Assembly (NCBI GenBank): GCA_046329435.1
Contig: JAXLUR010000005.1
Location: 186,001-250,000 of the forward strand
Direction: 5' to 3'
Length of the DNA stretch: 64,000 nt
Source: M3007 sp046329435
GTDB taxonomy: Bacteria; Bacteroidota; Bacteroidia; Chitinophagales; Saprospiraceae
This document shows, piece after piece, positions 51,510-59,657 of the stretch. Each line of letters opens with the position of its first letter. Positions within the stretch are counted from its first letter, which is position 1. The notes below the pieces were generated by a model that was not told where the DNA came from, ran no database searches, and saw only the letters and a program-made list of their open reading frames with translations. The translations under genes were made by a program, and so were the position numbers.

Positions 51510-51923
51510 ATGAGAATGTCCCGATATATCCTTGTAGGCATCCTGCTGGGTATCACCTTGTATAAAAGCGAAGCCGTATCGTGGTTTCGTATTTACGAAA
51601 TGTTCCGTTTCCAGTCTTTTCACATGTACGGCATCATCGGTTCTGCGGTGATCGCAGGCATTTTGATCGTTCAGATCGTCAAGAAACGCCACATTCACAA
51701 TGTGGAAGGCCAGGAAATCGTGATCAAAGACAAAGCCATGAGCGTGCCGCGCTACCTGATCGGCGGTTTTATCTTCGGGCTGGGCTGGGCACTGGCCGGC
51801 GCTTGCCCCGCGCCCATGTTCATCCTTCTGGGCAGCGGCGTTACCGTATTTGTCGTGTATCTGATTGCGGCAATGACCGGCACCTATTTGTACGGGGTTT
51901 TGAGGAAAAAACTGCCGCACTGA
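51510..51923 (+). CDS. YeeE/YedE-family (DUF6691-like) membrane protein, second subunit
   Basis: A 137-residue protein with about four TM segments and the conserved FIFGLGWALAGACPAPMFILLGSG (about 83-106, quoted in part as GWALAGACPAP), the second Cys-containing motif of the YeeE/YedE fold. A charged loop HIHNVEGQEIVIKDKAMSVP lies between TM2 and TM3. It lies 18 bp after its partner and is clearly co-transcribed. Its stop is 2 bp from the convergent ribA stop. Confidence 0.85.
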   Translation: MRMSRYILVGILLGITLYKSEAVSWFRIYEMFRFQSFHMYGIIGSAVIAGILIVQIVKKRHIHNVEGQEIVIKDKAMSVPRYLIGGFIFGLGWALAGACPAPMFILLGSGVTVFVVYLIAAMTGTYLYGVLRKKLPH

Positions 51924-51925
51924 GT

Positions 51926-52516
51926 TTACAAACCCAGCAAGTGCCCCATCAGGTCCTGTTTGGTCTGTAAATAATTGATGTTTTCAGCCTGGGGTTCCAC
52001 GACCAGAGGAATACGAGCAGCCACTGCAACAGGGGAGCGCCGCAGGGCCTCTACCTTGTCCGGGTTGTTCGTGATCAGCTCGACGGAATGAATGCCCAGA
52101 TCCTGCAAAATAGCCACGGCGCATTCGTATTGCCGGGCGTCCACATCGAAGCCCAAATGGGTGTTGGCTTCGGCGGTGTTGAGGCCTGTGTCCTGCAGAT
52201 TATAGGCTTTGAGTTTGTTGATCAAGCCGATTCCTCGCCCCTCTTGCCGCAGATAAATCACCACCCCGCCCCGCTCCGCCGCAATTTGCATGGCGCCGTG
52301 CAATTGTTCTCCGCAATCGCAGCGGCGCGATCCGAACACATCTCCAGTCATACATTCCGAATGTATCCGCACAGGCACCGGTCCGGAAGGGTTGAATCCG
52401 TCGGACACAAAAGCGATGTGCGGCATGCGTTCCTGCGCGGACGCTGCATAGGCTATCATCGTAAACGGACCGAAATGGGTGGGAATTCGGGCTTCTGCTT
52501 GTCGTTTGAGCATCAT
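51926..52516 (-). CDS. ribA: GTP cyclohydrolase II
   Basis: A 196-residue enzyme for the first step of riboflavin synthesis. The zinc site is CMTGDVFGSRRCDC (Cys-x10-Cys-x-Cys), followed by YLRQEGRGIGLINKLKAYNLQD (in part RQEGRGIGL) with the catalytic Arg/Asp region and DLGIHSVELITNNPDK. Standalone RibA without the RibB (DHBP synthase) domain. Two adjacent ATGs, at 52516 and 52513, are both possible. A terminator immediately upstream separates it from the preceding gene. Confidence 0.94.
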   Translation of the reverse strand: MMLKRQAEARIPTHFGPFTMIAYAASAQERMPHIAFVSDGFNPSGPVPVRIHSECMTGDVFGSRRCDCGEQLHGAMQIAAERGGVVIYLRQEGRGIGLINKLKAYNLQDTGLNTAEANTHLGFDVDARQYECAVAILQDLGIHSVELITNNPDKVEALRRSPVAVAARIPLVVEPQAENINYLQTKQDLMGHLLGL

Positions 52517-52526
52517 GTATTGTTGT

Positions 52527-52558
52527 AAAAAAGGCAGCCTTTGAAAGACTGCCTTTTT
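52527..52558 (-). terminator. Terminator between membrane-protein gene and ribA
   Basis: AAAAAAGGCAG and CTGCCTTTTT form a stem whose interior continues with CTTT/AAAG. On the minus strand it ends in CCTTTTTT. The A and T tracts allow action in both directions. Confidence 0.88.
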
Positions 52559-52633
52559 CGGGGGCAAAAATAGCCGTTTTTCGGCAACGTGCACGTTAAA
52601 CAGCCGGGCGCCCCTTATTGTTGCCGCAAAACA

Positions 52634-53317
52634 TCAGGCAACGCGCACCCGCTCCGAACGGCGGCGCAACTTGCGGCCGAAATAAATCTGTAACGGTATA
52701 ATAGCCAGCGCCGGGCCAAACCATTGCAGGTACCAGGGTAAAAAAGTAGCCGCATTGACGGTAAAAGCAGTCGTCGAGGCCGTAAATGCTCCCAGCATGG
52801 TACCCACGTGCAAGCGATACCACTCGTGGCTGCTCACTGCACGTTTCCACAGAAAAAGACGGCAATTCTGAACGGTATCCGACAGCGCCATAACGCCGAA
52901 TACCAGTAACAATATCGGCAGGGCGATCATCGTGCCGTGCTCGAAATGCCACAACGCGCGACTGAACAACCACATGCCTGTCAGCCCGAGCATCACGGTG
53001 TAGGCAATGTCGAAACCGCCGGGCCGGCGCAGGTTTTTCATAAACTGGATGGCGCGCACCTTGCGCAAAACAGAGGCCAGTACGATCATGGCCACACCCA
53101 GTAAAAACTGGAAAAACGGCTGGTCGGGGCGTTTGACGTATCCCATCCAGGAGCTGACACAAACCACCAGCATGGCGTAGAAAAAAACCTTGCCCGCCAG
53201 GCGGTGCTTGCGGGCGTCTTTAAAATTGTAAAAAATGGCGACCGGACCGGCAATGAGGGTGCTGGCGCCTGCGATAATGTGAATGATGAGAGACAGTTTT
53301 CCAAAAAGTTGTTCCAT
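52634..53317 (-). CDS. Hypothetical six-TM membrane protein (DUF2306-like)
   Basis: A 227-residue integral membrane protein: TM segments at about 9-30, 43-59, 66-83, 103-122, 129-147 and 170-210. The first helix is followed by GPVAIFYNFKDARKHRLAGKVFFYAMLVV with conserved His and Gly, as in DUF2306-like proteins where His residues may bind haem. The C-terminus is basic (GRKLRRRSERVR). No function can be given. Confidence 0.6.
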   Translation of the reverse strand: MEQLFGKLSLIIHIIAGASTLIAGPVAIFYNFKDARKHRLAGKVFFYAMLVVCVSSWMGYVKRPDQPFFQFLLGVAMIVLASVLRKVRAIQFMKNLRRPGGFDIAYTVMLGLTGMWLFSRALWHFEHGTMIALPILLLVFGVMALSDTVQNCRLFLWKRAVSSHEWYRLHVGTMLGAFTASTTAFTVNAATFLPWYLQWFGPALAIIPLQIYFGRKLRRRSERVRVA

Positions 53318-53488
53318 GTTTCAATATCTTTTGTCGCGGCTTCGACCGTTGCAGCCGAATGCCCTCGCAAAAGAAAAACCCAAGCCGATATCGCGCCGAA
53401 AAGAGGGGTATTTGACAAAAAACAGGGACGAACAACAAGGTTCAGGGGCCGGCAGCAGCCCTCAGGGACAAACGGGAAGGCGGCGGAA

Positions 53489-54364
53489 TCAGGAATCGAG
53501 GCGGGCCCGCATCTCCTCGTTGAGCGACCGCGACACGGGAACCGGCTGCTCCGCGCCGCGCAAATGCAACTTGTAGCCCTGCGCATTGCCACTGATGCGC
53601 TCCACCCGGTCGAGGTTGACGATATACGTCCGATGGCAGCGATAAAACCTCGGATATGCGCTCAACACTGCTTCAAAACGCCGCAACGCGCCGCGCATCA
53701 GGCGCTGTTTTAACGCCCCGTTTTCTTCAAAACAAAACTGCACATAGTTATCGGCGGCTTCGAGGTAAAGCAGGTCATCGGGACGTACTTTCAAGCGCTC
53801 GCCCTGGTTTTCACCCGCAAATTCCAGCAGGGGTTGGGCCGGATGCGCTGCCGGCAGGTGCAGGGTGCGCGTCATTTCATCCGCTTCAGAAGCATAACGG
53901 CTCATCAGCCTGATTTGCCGGGTCATCACCCCGATCACGGTCGGGAAAACAGCCACCGTCCAGGTTGTAAACTGCCAGGCAAAAAAGGCATACCAGCTCA
54001 TTTCCTGACCGAAGCGCCACACGGCATAAAACATGTTGGCCGTCGCGATCATGCCCACGAACACCAGCGTCAGCACGATTTCCTTCCACACCTGCCATTT
54101 TTCCTCCTGAAAAATCCGGGGGAAAGCCCTATCGATCTGCCGCCACAACAACGTCACCGCGACAGTGACAAGGCCGAACTCTGCGGAAACTTTCAACCAC
54201 TCGAGCTGTTGCCCCTCCGCTACCCTGACGCCGAATGGTTGTAAAAAATACAAAAAAAGCAGCACAAACAAGCCGCTCAGCAAAGCCATACGGCCGCCCC
54301 AACGCTGCGCATCGTGCAGCGGGAACGGCTGTGTAAGTTTCTGAAGGATCGTTGTCCAAACCAT
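53489..54364 (-). CDS. Membrane-anchored LytTR transcriptional regulator
   Basis: A 291-residue protein. Four TM segments (about 26-43, 58-76, 90-112, 120-145) precede a C-terminal LytTR DNA-binding domain (about 188-288) with DDLLYLEAADNYVQFCFEE, MRGALRRFEAVL, FYRCHRTYIVNLDRVERISG and a terminal VPVSRSLNEEMRARL. There is no receiver domain. Such membrane LytTR proteins of Bacteroidota sense membrane or small-molecule signals without a histidine kinase. It is divergent from the mutase gene by 86 bp; regulation of neighbours is inference. Confidence 0.88.
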   Translation of the reverse strand: MVWTTILQKLTQPFPLHDAQRWGGRMALLSGLFVLLFLYFLQPFGVRVAEGQQLEWLKVSAEFGLVTVAVTLLWRQIDRAFPRIFQEEKWQVWKEIVLTLVFVGMIATANMFYAVWRFGQEMSWYAFFAWQFTTWTVAVFPTVIGVMTRQIRLMSRYASEADEMTRTLHLPAAHPAQPLLEFAGENQGERLKVRPDDLLYLEAADNYVQFCFEENGALKQRLMRGALRRFEAVLSAYPRFYRCHRTYIVNLDRVERISGNAQGYKLHLRGAEQPVPVSRSLNEEMRARLDS

Positions 54365-54430
54365 GCGACCAAGGTACAGTCCTCCTGCATATTTGAGGCG
54401 ATCAGCCGGCGCCCGCGAAAGGAAAGTTCA

Positions 54431-54438
54431 TACCTTTG
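54431..54438 (+). promoter_or_regulatory. Promoter -7 element close to the mutase start
   Basis: TACCTTTG is an excellent TAnnTTTG match only 12 bp before the ATG at 54451, so the predicted leader is only a few nucleotides long. No -33 motif was seen. Confidence 0.5.
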
Positions 54439-54450
54439 CCCCCAGACAAT

Positions 54451-55833
54451 ATGCCACTGATCAAATCTATCTCCGGTTTTCGCGGCACCATCGGGGGCCG
54501 CGCAGGTGACAACCTCACCCCACAAGACATCGTTGAATGTACCGCCGCCTTCGGGCAGTGGGTGCTCGACACCTCGGGCAAGCCGCTCGTTATAGTGGGT
54601 CGCGACGGCCGCATTTCGGGCGACATCGTTAGCGGACTGGTTATCAATACCCTGCGTGCCACGGGTATCAGCGTTATCGACCTCGGTTTGAGCACCACTC
54701 CCACCGTCGAAATGGCGGTGCCGGCCGAAGGCGCCGGAGGCGGCATTATCCTCACCGCCAGCCACAATCCACGCGAATGGAACGCCCTCAAACTGCTCAA
54801 CCAGCGCGGCGAATTCATCAGCGCCGCCGATGGCGCCGACGTACTGGCTCGGGTAGCCGGCGGCAATATCAGCTACGCTCTGATCGATCAACTGGGCGCT
54901 TACCGTCAGGACGACAGCTATATTCAGCGCCACATCGATCAAATACTGGCCCTCTCGCTCGTGGACGCCCAGGCGGTTAGGGAAAAACAATACAAAGTAG
55001 TGGTGGATGCCGTCAACTCTACCGGCGCGCTTTCCGTACCGCCGCTGCTCGAAGCGCTGGGCTGCCAGGTAATTCTGCTCAACGGCGACATCACCGGCCA
55101 GTTTGCCCACAATCCCGAACCACTCAAAGAGCACCTCGGTCAGCTTTGCACAGAGGTCAAAATGCAAAAAGCGCATCTGGGTATTGCTGTCGACCCCGAC
55201 GTGGACCGCCTCGTATTTGTTTGCGGCGACGGCGAACTGTTCGGCGAGGAGTACACCCTCGTCGCCGTAGCCGATTACGTTTTGTCGAAACGCGGCGGCG
55301 GCAACACCGTCTCCAACCTTTCGAGCACCCGCGCCCTGCGCGACGTCACGGCCCGCTACGGTGGCCAATATTACGCGGCGGCAGTCGGCGAGGTCAATGT
55401 TGTGGAAAAAATGAAAGCCGTGGGCGCCGTAATCGGCGGCGAAGGCAATGGCGGCGTCATCCTGCCCGAATTGCACTACGGTCGCGATGCCCTGGTGGGT
55501 ATCGCCCTGTTTCTCAGCCATTTGGCCCTGTCAGGCAAACAAATTTCCACCCTGCGCAATACCTACCCCGACTACAAAATGGCGAAGACGAAGATCGACC
55601 GCTCGCCGGATATCGATCTGGAGAAGGTGTTCGCCGCCTTGAAGGAAAAATACCGCAACGAACAGATCAACACCGAAGACGGCCTGAAAATCGACTTCGA
55701 AAGCGGCTGGGTACACCTCCGGCCTTCCAATACCGAACCCATCATCCGGGTGTATTCGGAAAGCAATTCGGAAGTAATCGCACAGAACCTGGCGCGAAAG
55801 ATTATTAGCGATATTCAGGATCTGCGCGGCTAG
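54451..55833 (+). CDS. glmM: Phosphoglucosamine mutase / phosphomannomutase family protein
   Basis: A 460-residue alpha-D-phosphohexomutase. It begins LIKSISGFRGTIGG, has the phospho-Ser loop GGGIILTASHNPREWNALKL (Ser104), the Mg loop GIAVDPDVDRLVFV (about 240), the sugar-specificity loop GGEGNGGVILPE (about 330) and the C-terminal phosphate-binding LRPSNTEPIIRVYSES. GEGNGGVI and the FRGTIGG start match Bacteroidota enzymes annotated GlmM. Another hexose-phosphate substrate remains possible. It would feed UDP-GlcNAc to peptidoglycan and lipid A synthesis. It converges on the esterase gene. Confidence 0.88.
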   Translation: MPLIKSISGFRGTIGGRAGDNLTPQDIVECTAAFGQWVLDTSGKPLVIVGRDGRISGDIVSGLVINTLRATGISVIDLGLSTTPTVEMAVPAEGAGGGIILTASHNPREWNALKLLNQRGEFISAADGADVLARVAGGNISYALIDQLGAYRQDDSYIQRHIDQILALSLVDAQAVREKQYKVVVDAVNSTGALSVPPLLEALGCQVILLNGDITGQFAHNPEPLKEHLGQLCTEVKMQKAHLGIAVDPDVDRLVFVCGDGELFGEEYTLVAVADYVLSKRGGGNTVSNLSSTRALRDVTARYGGQYYAAAVGEVNVVEKMKAVGAVIGGEGNGGVILPELHYGRDALVGIALFLSHLALSGKQISTLRNTYPDYKMAKTKIDRSPDIDLEKVFAALKEKYRNEQINTEDGLKIDFESGWVHLRPSNTEPIIRVYSESNSEVIAQNLARKIISDIQDLRG

Positions 55834-55863
55834 GCGCATGTTGACATCTTTCCTGCCAACTCC

Positions 55864-58509
55864 CTATTTTTTGGCCGCTGCAGCCCTGGCGCGGCATATT
55901 TCGAGCAACAACTCTGGTTCGTTCGTGGTGATGTAGTCGAAACCGCGATCAAGCAGCCAGTTCATGTCGGCGGGCTCATTCACCGTCCAGGCATTGAGCA
56001 GAATACGATGGTCGATCCAGTCGGGATGCTCCTGATACACAGAAAGGTGAAAATCGGCGCCGTCGATGCCATCGCGGAGCAGATCAGCCGGAGCGTGATC
56101 GCCTTCGAGGTACTGCGTGGCGGCGTCCGGGTTCAATTCCCTGATTTTTACCAAAATGTCGTAGTCGAAACTGATAAAAACCACCATGTGCCAGGCATCC
56201 AGTTCATCGACGAGGCGCACGACCCTGGCCGCAATCTCTCGACCGCGTTCCTTGCTGATTTCCGAGGGTTTTATTTCACAAACCAGCATCGTCTCCGTGT
56301 TGATGTTCATGCCCGCCAGCAGGTAGCTGCGCAAGGTGGGCAGTTTTTCTCCATTGGCCAGCGGAAAAGCCGCCAGCTCGGCATACCGCGTGGTTTCAAT
56401 CGGCAAGTCATGATACTTCGGGTCGTGGTTGATCACCAGCGAATCATCAGCAGTCATGCGCACATCGAACTCCGACCCCGCGCAGCCCAGGTCGATGGCC
56501 GCGCGCAGGGATGCAAGGGAGTTTTCCGGCAGTCCTTTCTTCTTCCAGGCGCCCCGATGCGCTATCACGGGGTTGGGGTCGGGCAAGTCATCGGTCCGGA
56601 AAGGCAAGGCAGGAAACCCTTCATGATTGTACAAATTGGCCTCCACGGGGCTGTCGGCCCAGCCATAACGCACGGCAAGCGGCGCCGGCACTATCGGGCT
56701 GGCAACTTCCACCCGGTTGGCGACGATCCGCGCATCGGCCCGTACAAATTTGCCATCCGCCCCGGCAATACAAAACCCGTTCAGGGTTTTGCCTTTCATC
56801 ATCAAACCACTGCCCCTATCGTCGAATTCAAGGATCGCCCGGTTGCCCTGAAAGCGGCAGGCCCTGAGTTTCGGGCCGGAAGTAATCAAAATGTCTTTTG
56901 CATACACCATTCGCAGGGCGGCGGCGGCCAGTCGTTCACCGACCTCCTTTTTCTGGTGCGGGTGAATATCGTCGGGATTTCCGATGTCGATCGAGACGGC
57001 CATTGCCGTATTGGGCAAAGTCAGGGCTTGTGTCTGCGCTTCGCGCAGCTGGGCCCAGTCGCTTTCCGAAGGCTCCCGAACCACTGGTCCGAACGAGGAG
57101 AGTTGCACAAAAAGAAACGGGAAATCGCCCTGCCCCCAGCGGTATCGCCAGTCGCGAATCAGGGCCGGGAAAAGCCGCCTGTACTGGCGCGCATTGTCCG
57201 CATTGCTTTCGCCCTGATACCAGATAACGCCGCGGATGGCGTACGGCAACAAGGGTGCGATCATGGCATTGAACAATATGGATGGCTGGTGTTCGATAGC
57301 GCCGTAGCCCCCTGTCAGATCGTCGAGTACCGTCACTACCCTGAATTTTGCCTTGCCCGCCAGGGGTATGGTTTTTCCGCCGACGGCCAGGTTGAATACT
57401 TCTTCGCGGGCCATCAGCCCGCCGCCGCCCTGATCGTCCTGCACTTTGATTACCAACACATTACGTCCTGCTTTCAGAATGCCTTCCGGCACTGCATACT
57501 CGCGCAGGGCGTCCCATTGGTAAATGCTGCCGAGGAAAACGCCGTTGATGTAGGTGGAGTCCATGTCGTCGACAGGCGGGATATGCAAGGTAGCCGGTTG
57601 CGCAGCCAGCGATTCGTCGAGGTAAAAAGCAAGGCGGTAAATGGCAAATCCGTTGAGGTTGGGATGGCCCTGTTCTTCCCATTCGCCGGGCAGGAACTGG
57701 TCTTCCCAGCCGCTGTCGTCAAAATCGGGTTTTATCGCTTCGGCCAGCAAACCCGCCTGGTCGCTCAGGCGCTGCCGGAACCGCTCCCGCATGGATTCGT
57801 TCAGCGTCTCGATATGATCGAGATGAAGCGGCCGTATTTTTTTGTCGAAACGGCTGGTCAGTCCGGGAAAATCGTGCAGCCCCTCGTAACTCACCCAGGG
57901 CTGCGCCGGCGTGCCGCCCCAACTTGTTATGATCAGTCCCACAGGCACATGCAGGCGGTATTGGAGGGCGCGGCCGTACCAGTAGGCCACCGCCGAGCAG
58001 GAGGCCAATGTGTGTGAATCGACCTGCGCCCAGCTGTTCTCCAGCGCCGCGTCGGCCAGGGGACGATTGGCAATGGCCTTGCGCAAGGTGACGAAGCGGA
58101 TATCGGGATTTCGTACGGTATCCATTTCCGGCCGGTAGGTGTCGCCCAGCATGCCCATGGTCCATTCCATGTTGCTCTGGCCGCTGCATACCCACACCTC
58201 GCCCACGAGCACGTCGTGCAGGGTGATGGTTTGTGCGCCCGATTGCACCAGCAAATCGCCCGCATGGCCTGCCGTGGCCGACTCCATAAACAGGGACCAC
58301 TGGCCCGACGCGTCGGAGTAGGCCGGGTATTTTTTCCCCTTGAATTTAACCGAAACACCCTGATTGGGCGCAGCCCAGCCCCACACGCGGACGGGTTTTT
58401 GTTGCTGAAGCACCATTCCGTCGGAGAACAGGGCAGGCAAACGCAATTGGGCGGCCAGCGATGTGGCGGCAAAAAGGATGGGTAACAAAATTTGAACTCG
58501 AAGGCTCAT
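55864..58509 (-). CDS. Fusion: sialate O-acetylesterase-like plus glycerophosphodiester phosphodiesterase
   Basis: An 881-residue secreted protein (signal peptide about 1-20). Residues ~21-625 resemble sialate 9-O-acetylesterases: LPALFSDGMVLQQQKPVRVWG, GEVWVCSGQSNMEWTM with Ser112 as nucleophile, GLIITSWGGTPAQPWVS, a jelly-roll insertion, IRGVIWYQGESNA and the D-x-x-H motif DDIHPHQKKEVGERLA. From ~636 a GDPD domain begins: VIAHRGAWKKKGLPENSLAS, GSEFDVRMTADDSLVINHDP, CEIKPS and a final TVNEPADMNWLLDRGFDYITTN. Both active sites look complete. It probably acts in the periplasm on acetylated glycans and a phosphodiester substrate. It lies 33 bp after the DUF5009-type gene. Confidence 0.88.
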   Translation of the reverse strand: MSLRVQILLPILFAATSLAAQLRLPALFSDGMVLQQQKPVRVWGWAAPNQGVSVKFKGKKYPAYSDASGQWSLFMESATAGHAGDLLVQSGAQTITLHDVLVGEVWVCSGQSNMEWTMGMLGDTYRPEMDTVRNPDIRFVTLRKAIANRPLADAALENSWAQVDSHTLASCSAVAYWYGRALQYRLHVPVGLIITSWGGTPAQPWVSYEGLHDFPGLTSRFDKKIRPLHLDHIETLNESMRERFRQRLSDQAGLLAEAIKPDFDDSGWEDQFLPGEWEEQGHPNLNGFAIYRLAFYLDESLAAQPATLHIPPVDDMDSTYINGVFLGSIYQWDALREYAVPEGILKAGRNVLVIKVQDDQGGGGLMAREEVFNLAVGGKTIPLAGKAKFRVVTVLDDLTGGYGAIEHQPSILFNAMIAPLLPYAIRGVIWYQGESNADNARQYRRLFPALIRDWRYRWGQGDFPFLFVQLSSFGPVVREPSESDWAQLREAQTQALTLPNTAMAVSIDIGNPDDIHPHQKKEVGERLAAAALRMVYAKDILITSGPKLRACRFQGNRAILEFDDRGSGLMMKGKTLNGFCIAGADGKFVRADARIVANRVEVASPIVPAPLAVRYGWADSPVEANLYNHEGFPALPFRTDDLPDPNPVIAHRGAWKKKGLPENSLASLRAAIDLGCAGSEFDVRMTADDSLVINHDPKYHDLPIETTRYAELAAFPLANGEKLPTLRSYLLAGMNINTETMLVCEIKPSEISKERGREIAARVVRLVDELDAWHMVVFISFDYDILVKIRELNPDAATQYLEGDHAPADLLRDGIDGADFHLSVYQEHPDWIDHRILLNAWTVNEPADMNWLLDRGFDYITTNEPELLLEICRARAAAAKK

Positions 58510-58542
58510 GGTCTGATTTTTTTATAAAAAATAAGCCGGCAT

Positions 58543-59652
58543 TTAAACCCGCAGAAACACCTGCTTTTTGTACATCCAGTACAAAAAAGCCCATTTCACT
58601 GCCATAATACCGAGAATCAGCAATACTGGCTCATACACAGGGCCCGACAACTGGCCCAGCCAGCCCAGCAGGGCTTTGGCCGTGAAACCCCAGTCGATGA
58701 ATACGACCGACATGTAAATCAGGATGGAATTGAGCCCGATGATGCGGAAAAAGAACGCCCATTTTTGATACCCCCTGACGTCCATGATGTAGTAAAAAGT
58801 CGAGAGCAGCAAGAGACTGCAACCGCCGGCCTGAAGGGTGAACGAACTGGTCCAGAGGTTTTTATTGATCGGGAACACGAGGTTCCAGGCTTGCGCAAGC
58901 GCCACCAGCACCAGCCCTGCGCCAAACAGGTACAGGGCTTTTCGCTCGGGCGCCATCGGGTTTTCTTTTAAAAATTGCCCCGTCAGGATGCCCAGTAAAC
59001 CCGTACTGATAGCGGGCAACGTGGAAAAAAGCCCCTCGGGGTCGTGAATGCCGAGGTACAGGCTGCCGGGTATCAGCAGGCGATCGACGTAGGAAGCAAA
59101 GTTGCCTTCCATGCTCATGTCGCCGGGCGGAAAACCCGGGGCGGAATTGAAAGCCATGATCAGCCAGTAGAACAGCAGCAGGCCGGCGCACCACAGCATC
59201 TGCCCCCTTTTTCCGGCGTACAGATAGATGATGTTGGCCAGCATATAGGCCGTACCGATGCGCCCGAGCACACTCGGGAAACGTATTTTATCGATCGGAT
59301 GGAGCGCCAGGCCGTTGTTGTAAATGATGCCCAGCAACACGAGGATCAACCCGCGTTTGACGACGCGAAGCAGTAACCTGTTCCTCGGCGTGCCTTTTTC
59401 CAGCTCGCGGCCTACCGAGTAGGGTGTGGCGACGCCGGCGATGAATAAAAACAGCGGAAAGATCAGGTCGTAAGCAGTAAAACCATTCCACTCGGCATGG
59501 TCCATTTGAGCCGCCAGGCCGTTAAAAAAGCCGTTGTTCCACACCTTGGCCAGTTCGTGGGCCAGTTCGTCGGCGCCCATGATCCAAAGCATGTCGAAGC
59601 CCCGCAGGGCATCCAGCGAGGCGAGTCGTTGTGTAAGGGAAACTTTTGCCAT
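58543..59652 (-). CDS. DUF5009/NagX-like membrane acyltransferase
   Basis: A 369-residue protein with about ten TM segments. It begins QRLASLDALRGFDMLWIMGAD, the family start shared with heparan-alpha-glucosaminide N-acetyltransferase-like proteins, and has FTAYDLIFPLFLFIAGVATPYS (about 58-79) and LLLRVVKRGLILVLLGIIYNNGL. Related NagX proteins in chitin-utilising bacteria are proposed to move or acetylate GlcNAc across the inner membrane. Co-location with a GH20 hexosaminidase (5 bp apart) supports a role in amino-sugar uptake. The precise activity is unproven. Confidence 0.85.
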   Translation of the reverse strand: MAKVSLTQRLASLDALRGFDMLWIMGADELAHELAKVWNNGFFNGLAAQMDHAEWNGFTAYDLIFPLFLFIAGVATPYSVGRELEKGTPRNRLLLRVVKRGLILVLLGIIYNNGLALHPIDKIRFPSVLGRIGTAYMLANIIYLYAGKRGQMLWCAGLLLFYWLIMAFNSAPGFPPGDMSMEGNFASYVDRLLIPGSLYLGIHDPEGLFSTLPAISTGLLGILTGQFLKENPMAPERKALYLFGAGLVLVALAQAWNLVFPINKNLWTSSFTLQAGGCSLLLLSTFYYIMDVRGYQKWAFFFRIIGLNSILIYMSVVFIDWGFTAKALLGWLGQLSGPVYEPVLLILGIMAVKWAFLYWMYKKQVFLRV

Positions 59653-59657
59653 GATAT

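Noticed and set aside
56008..58017. 669-codon + strand frame opposite the esterase-GDPD gene
   Set aside because: Antisense shadow of a gene with two complete sets of catalytic motifs.
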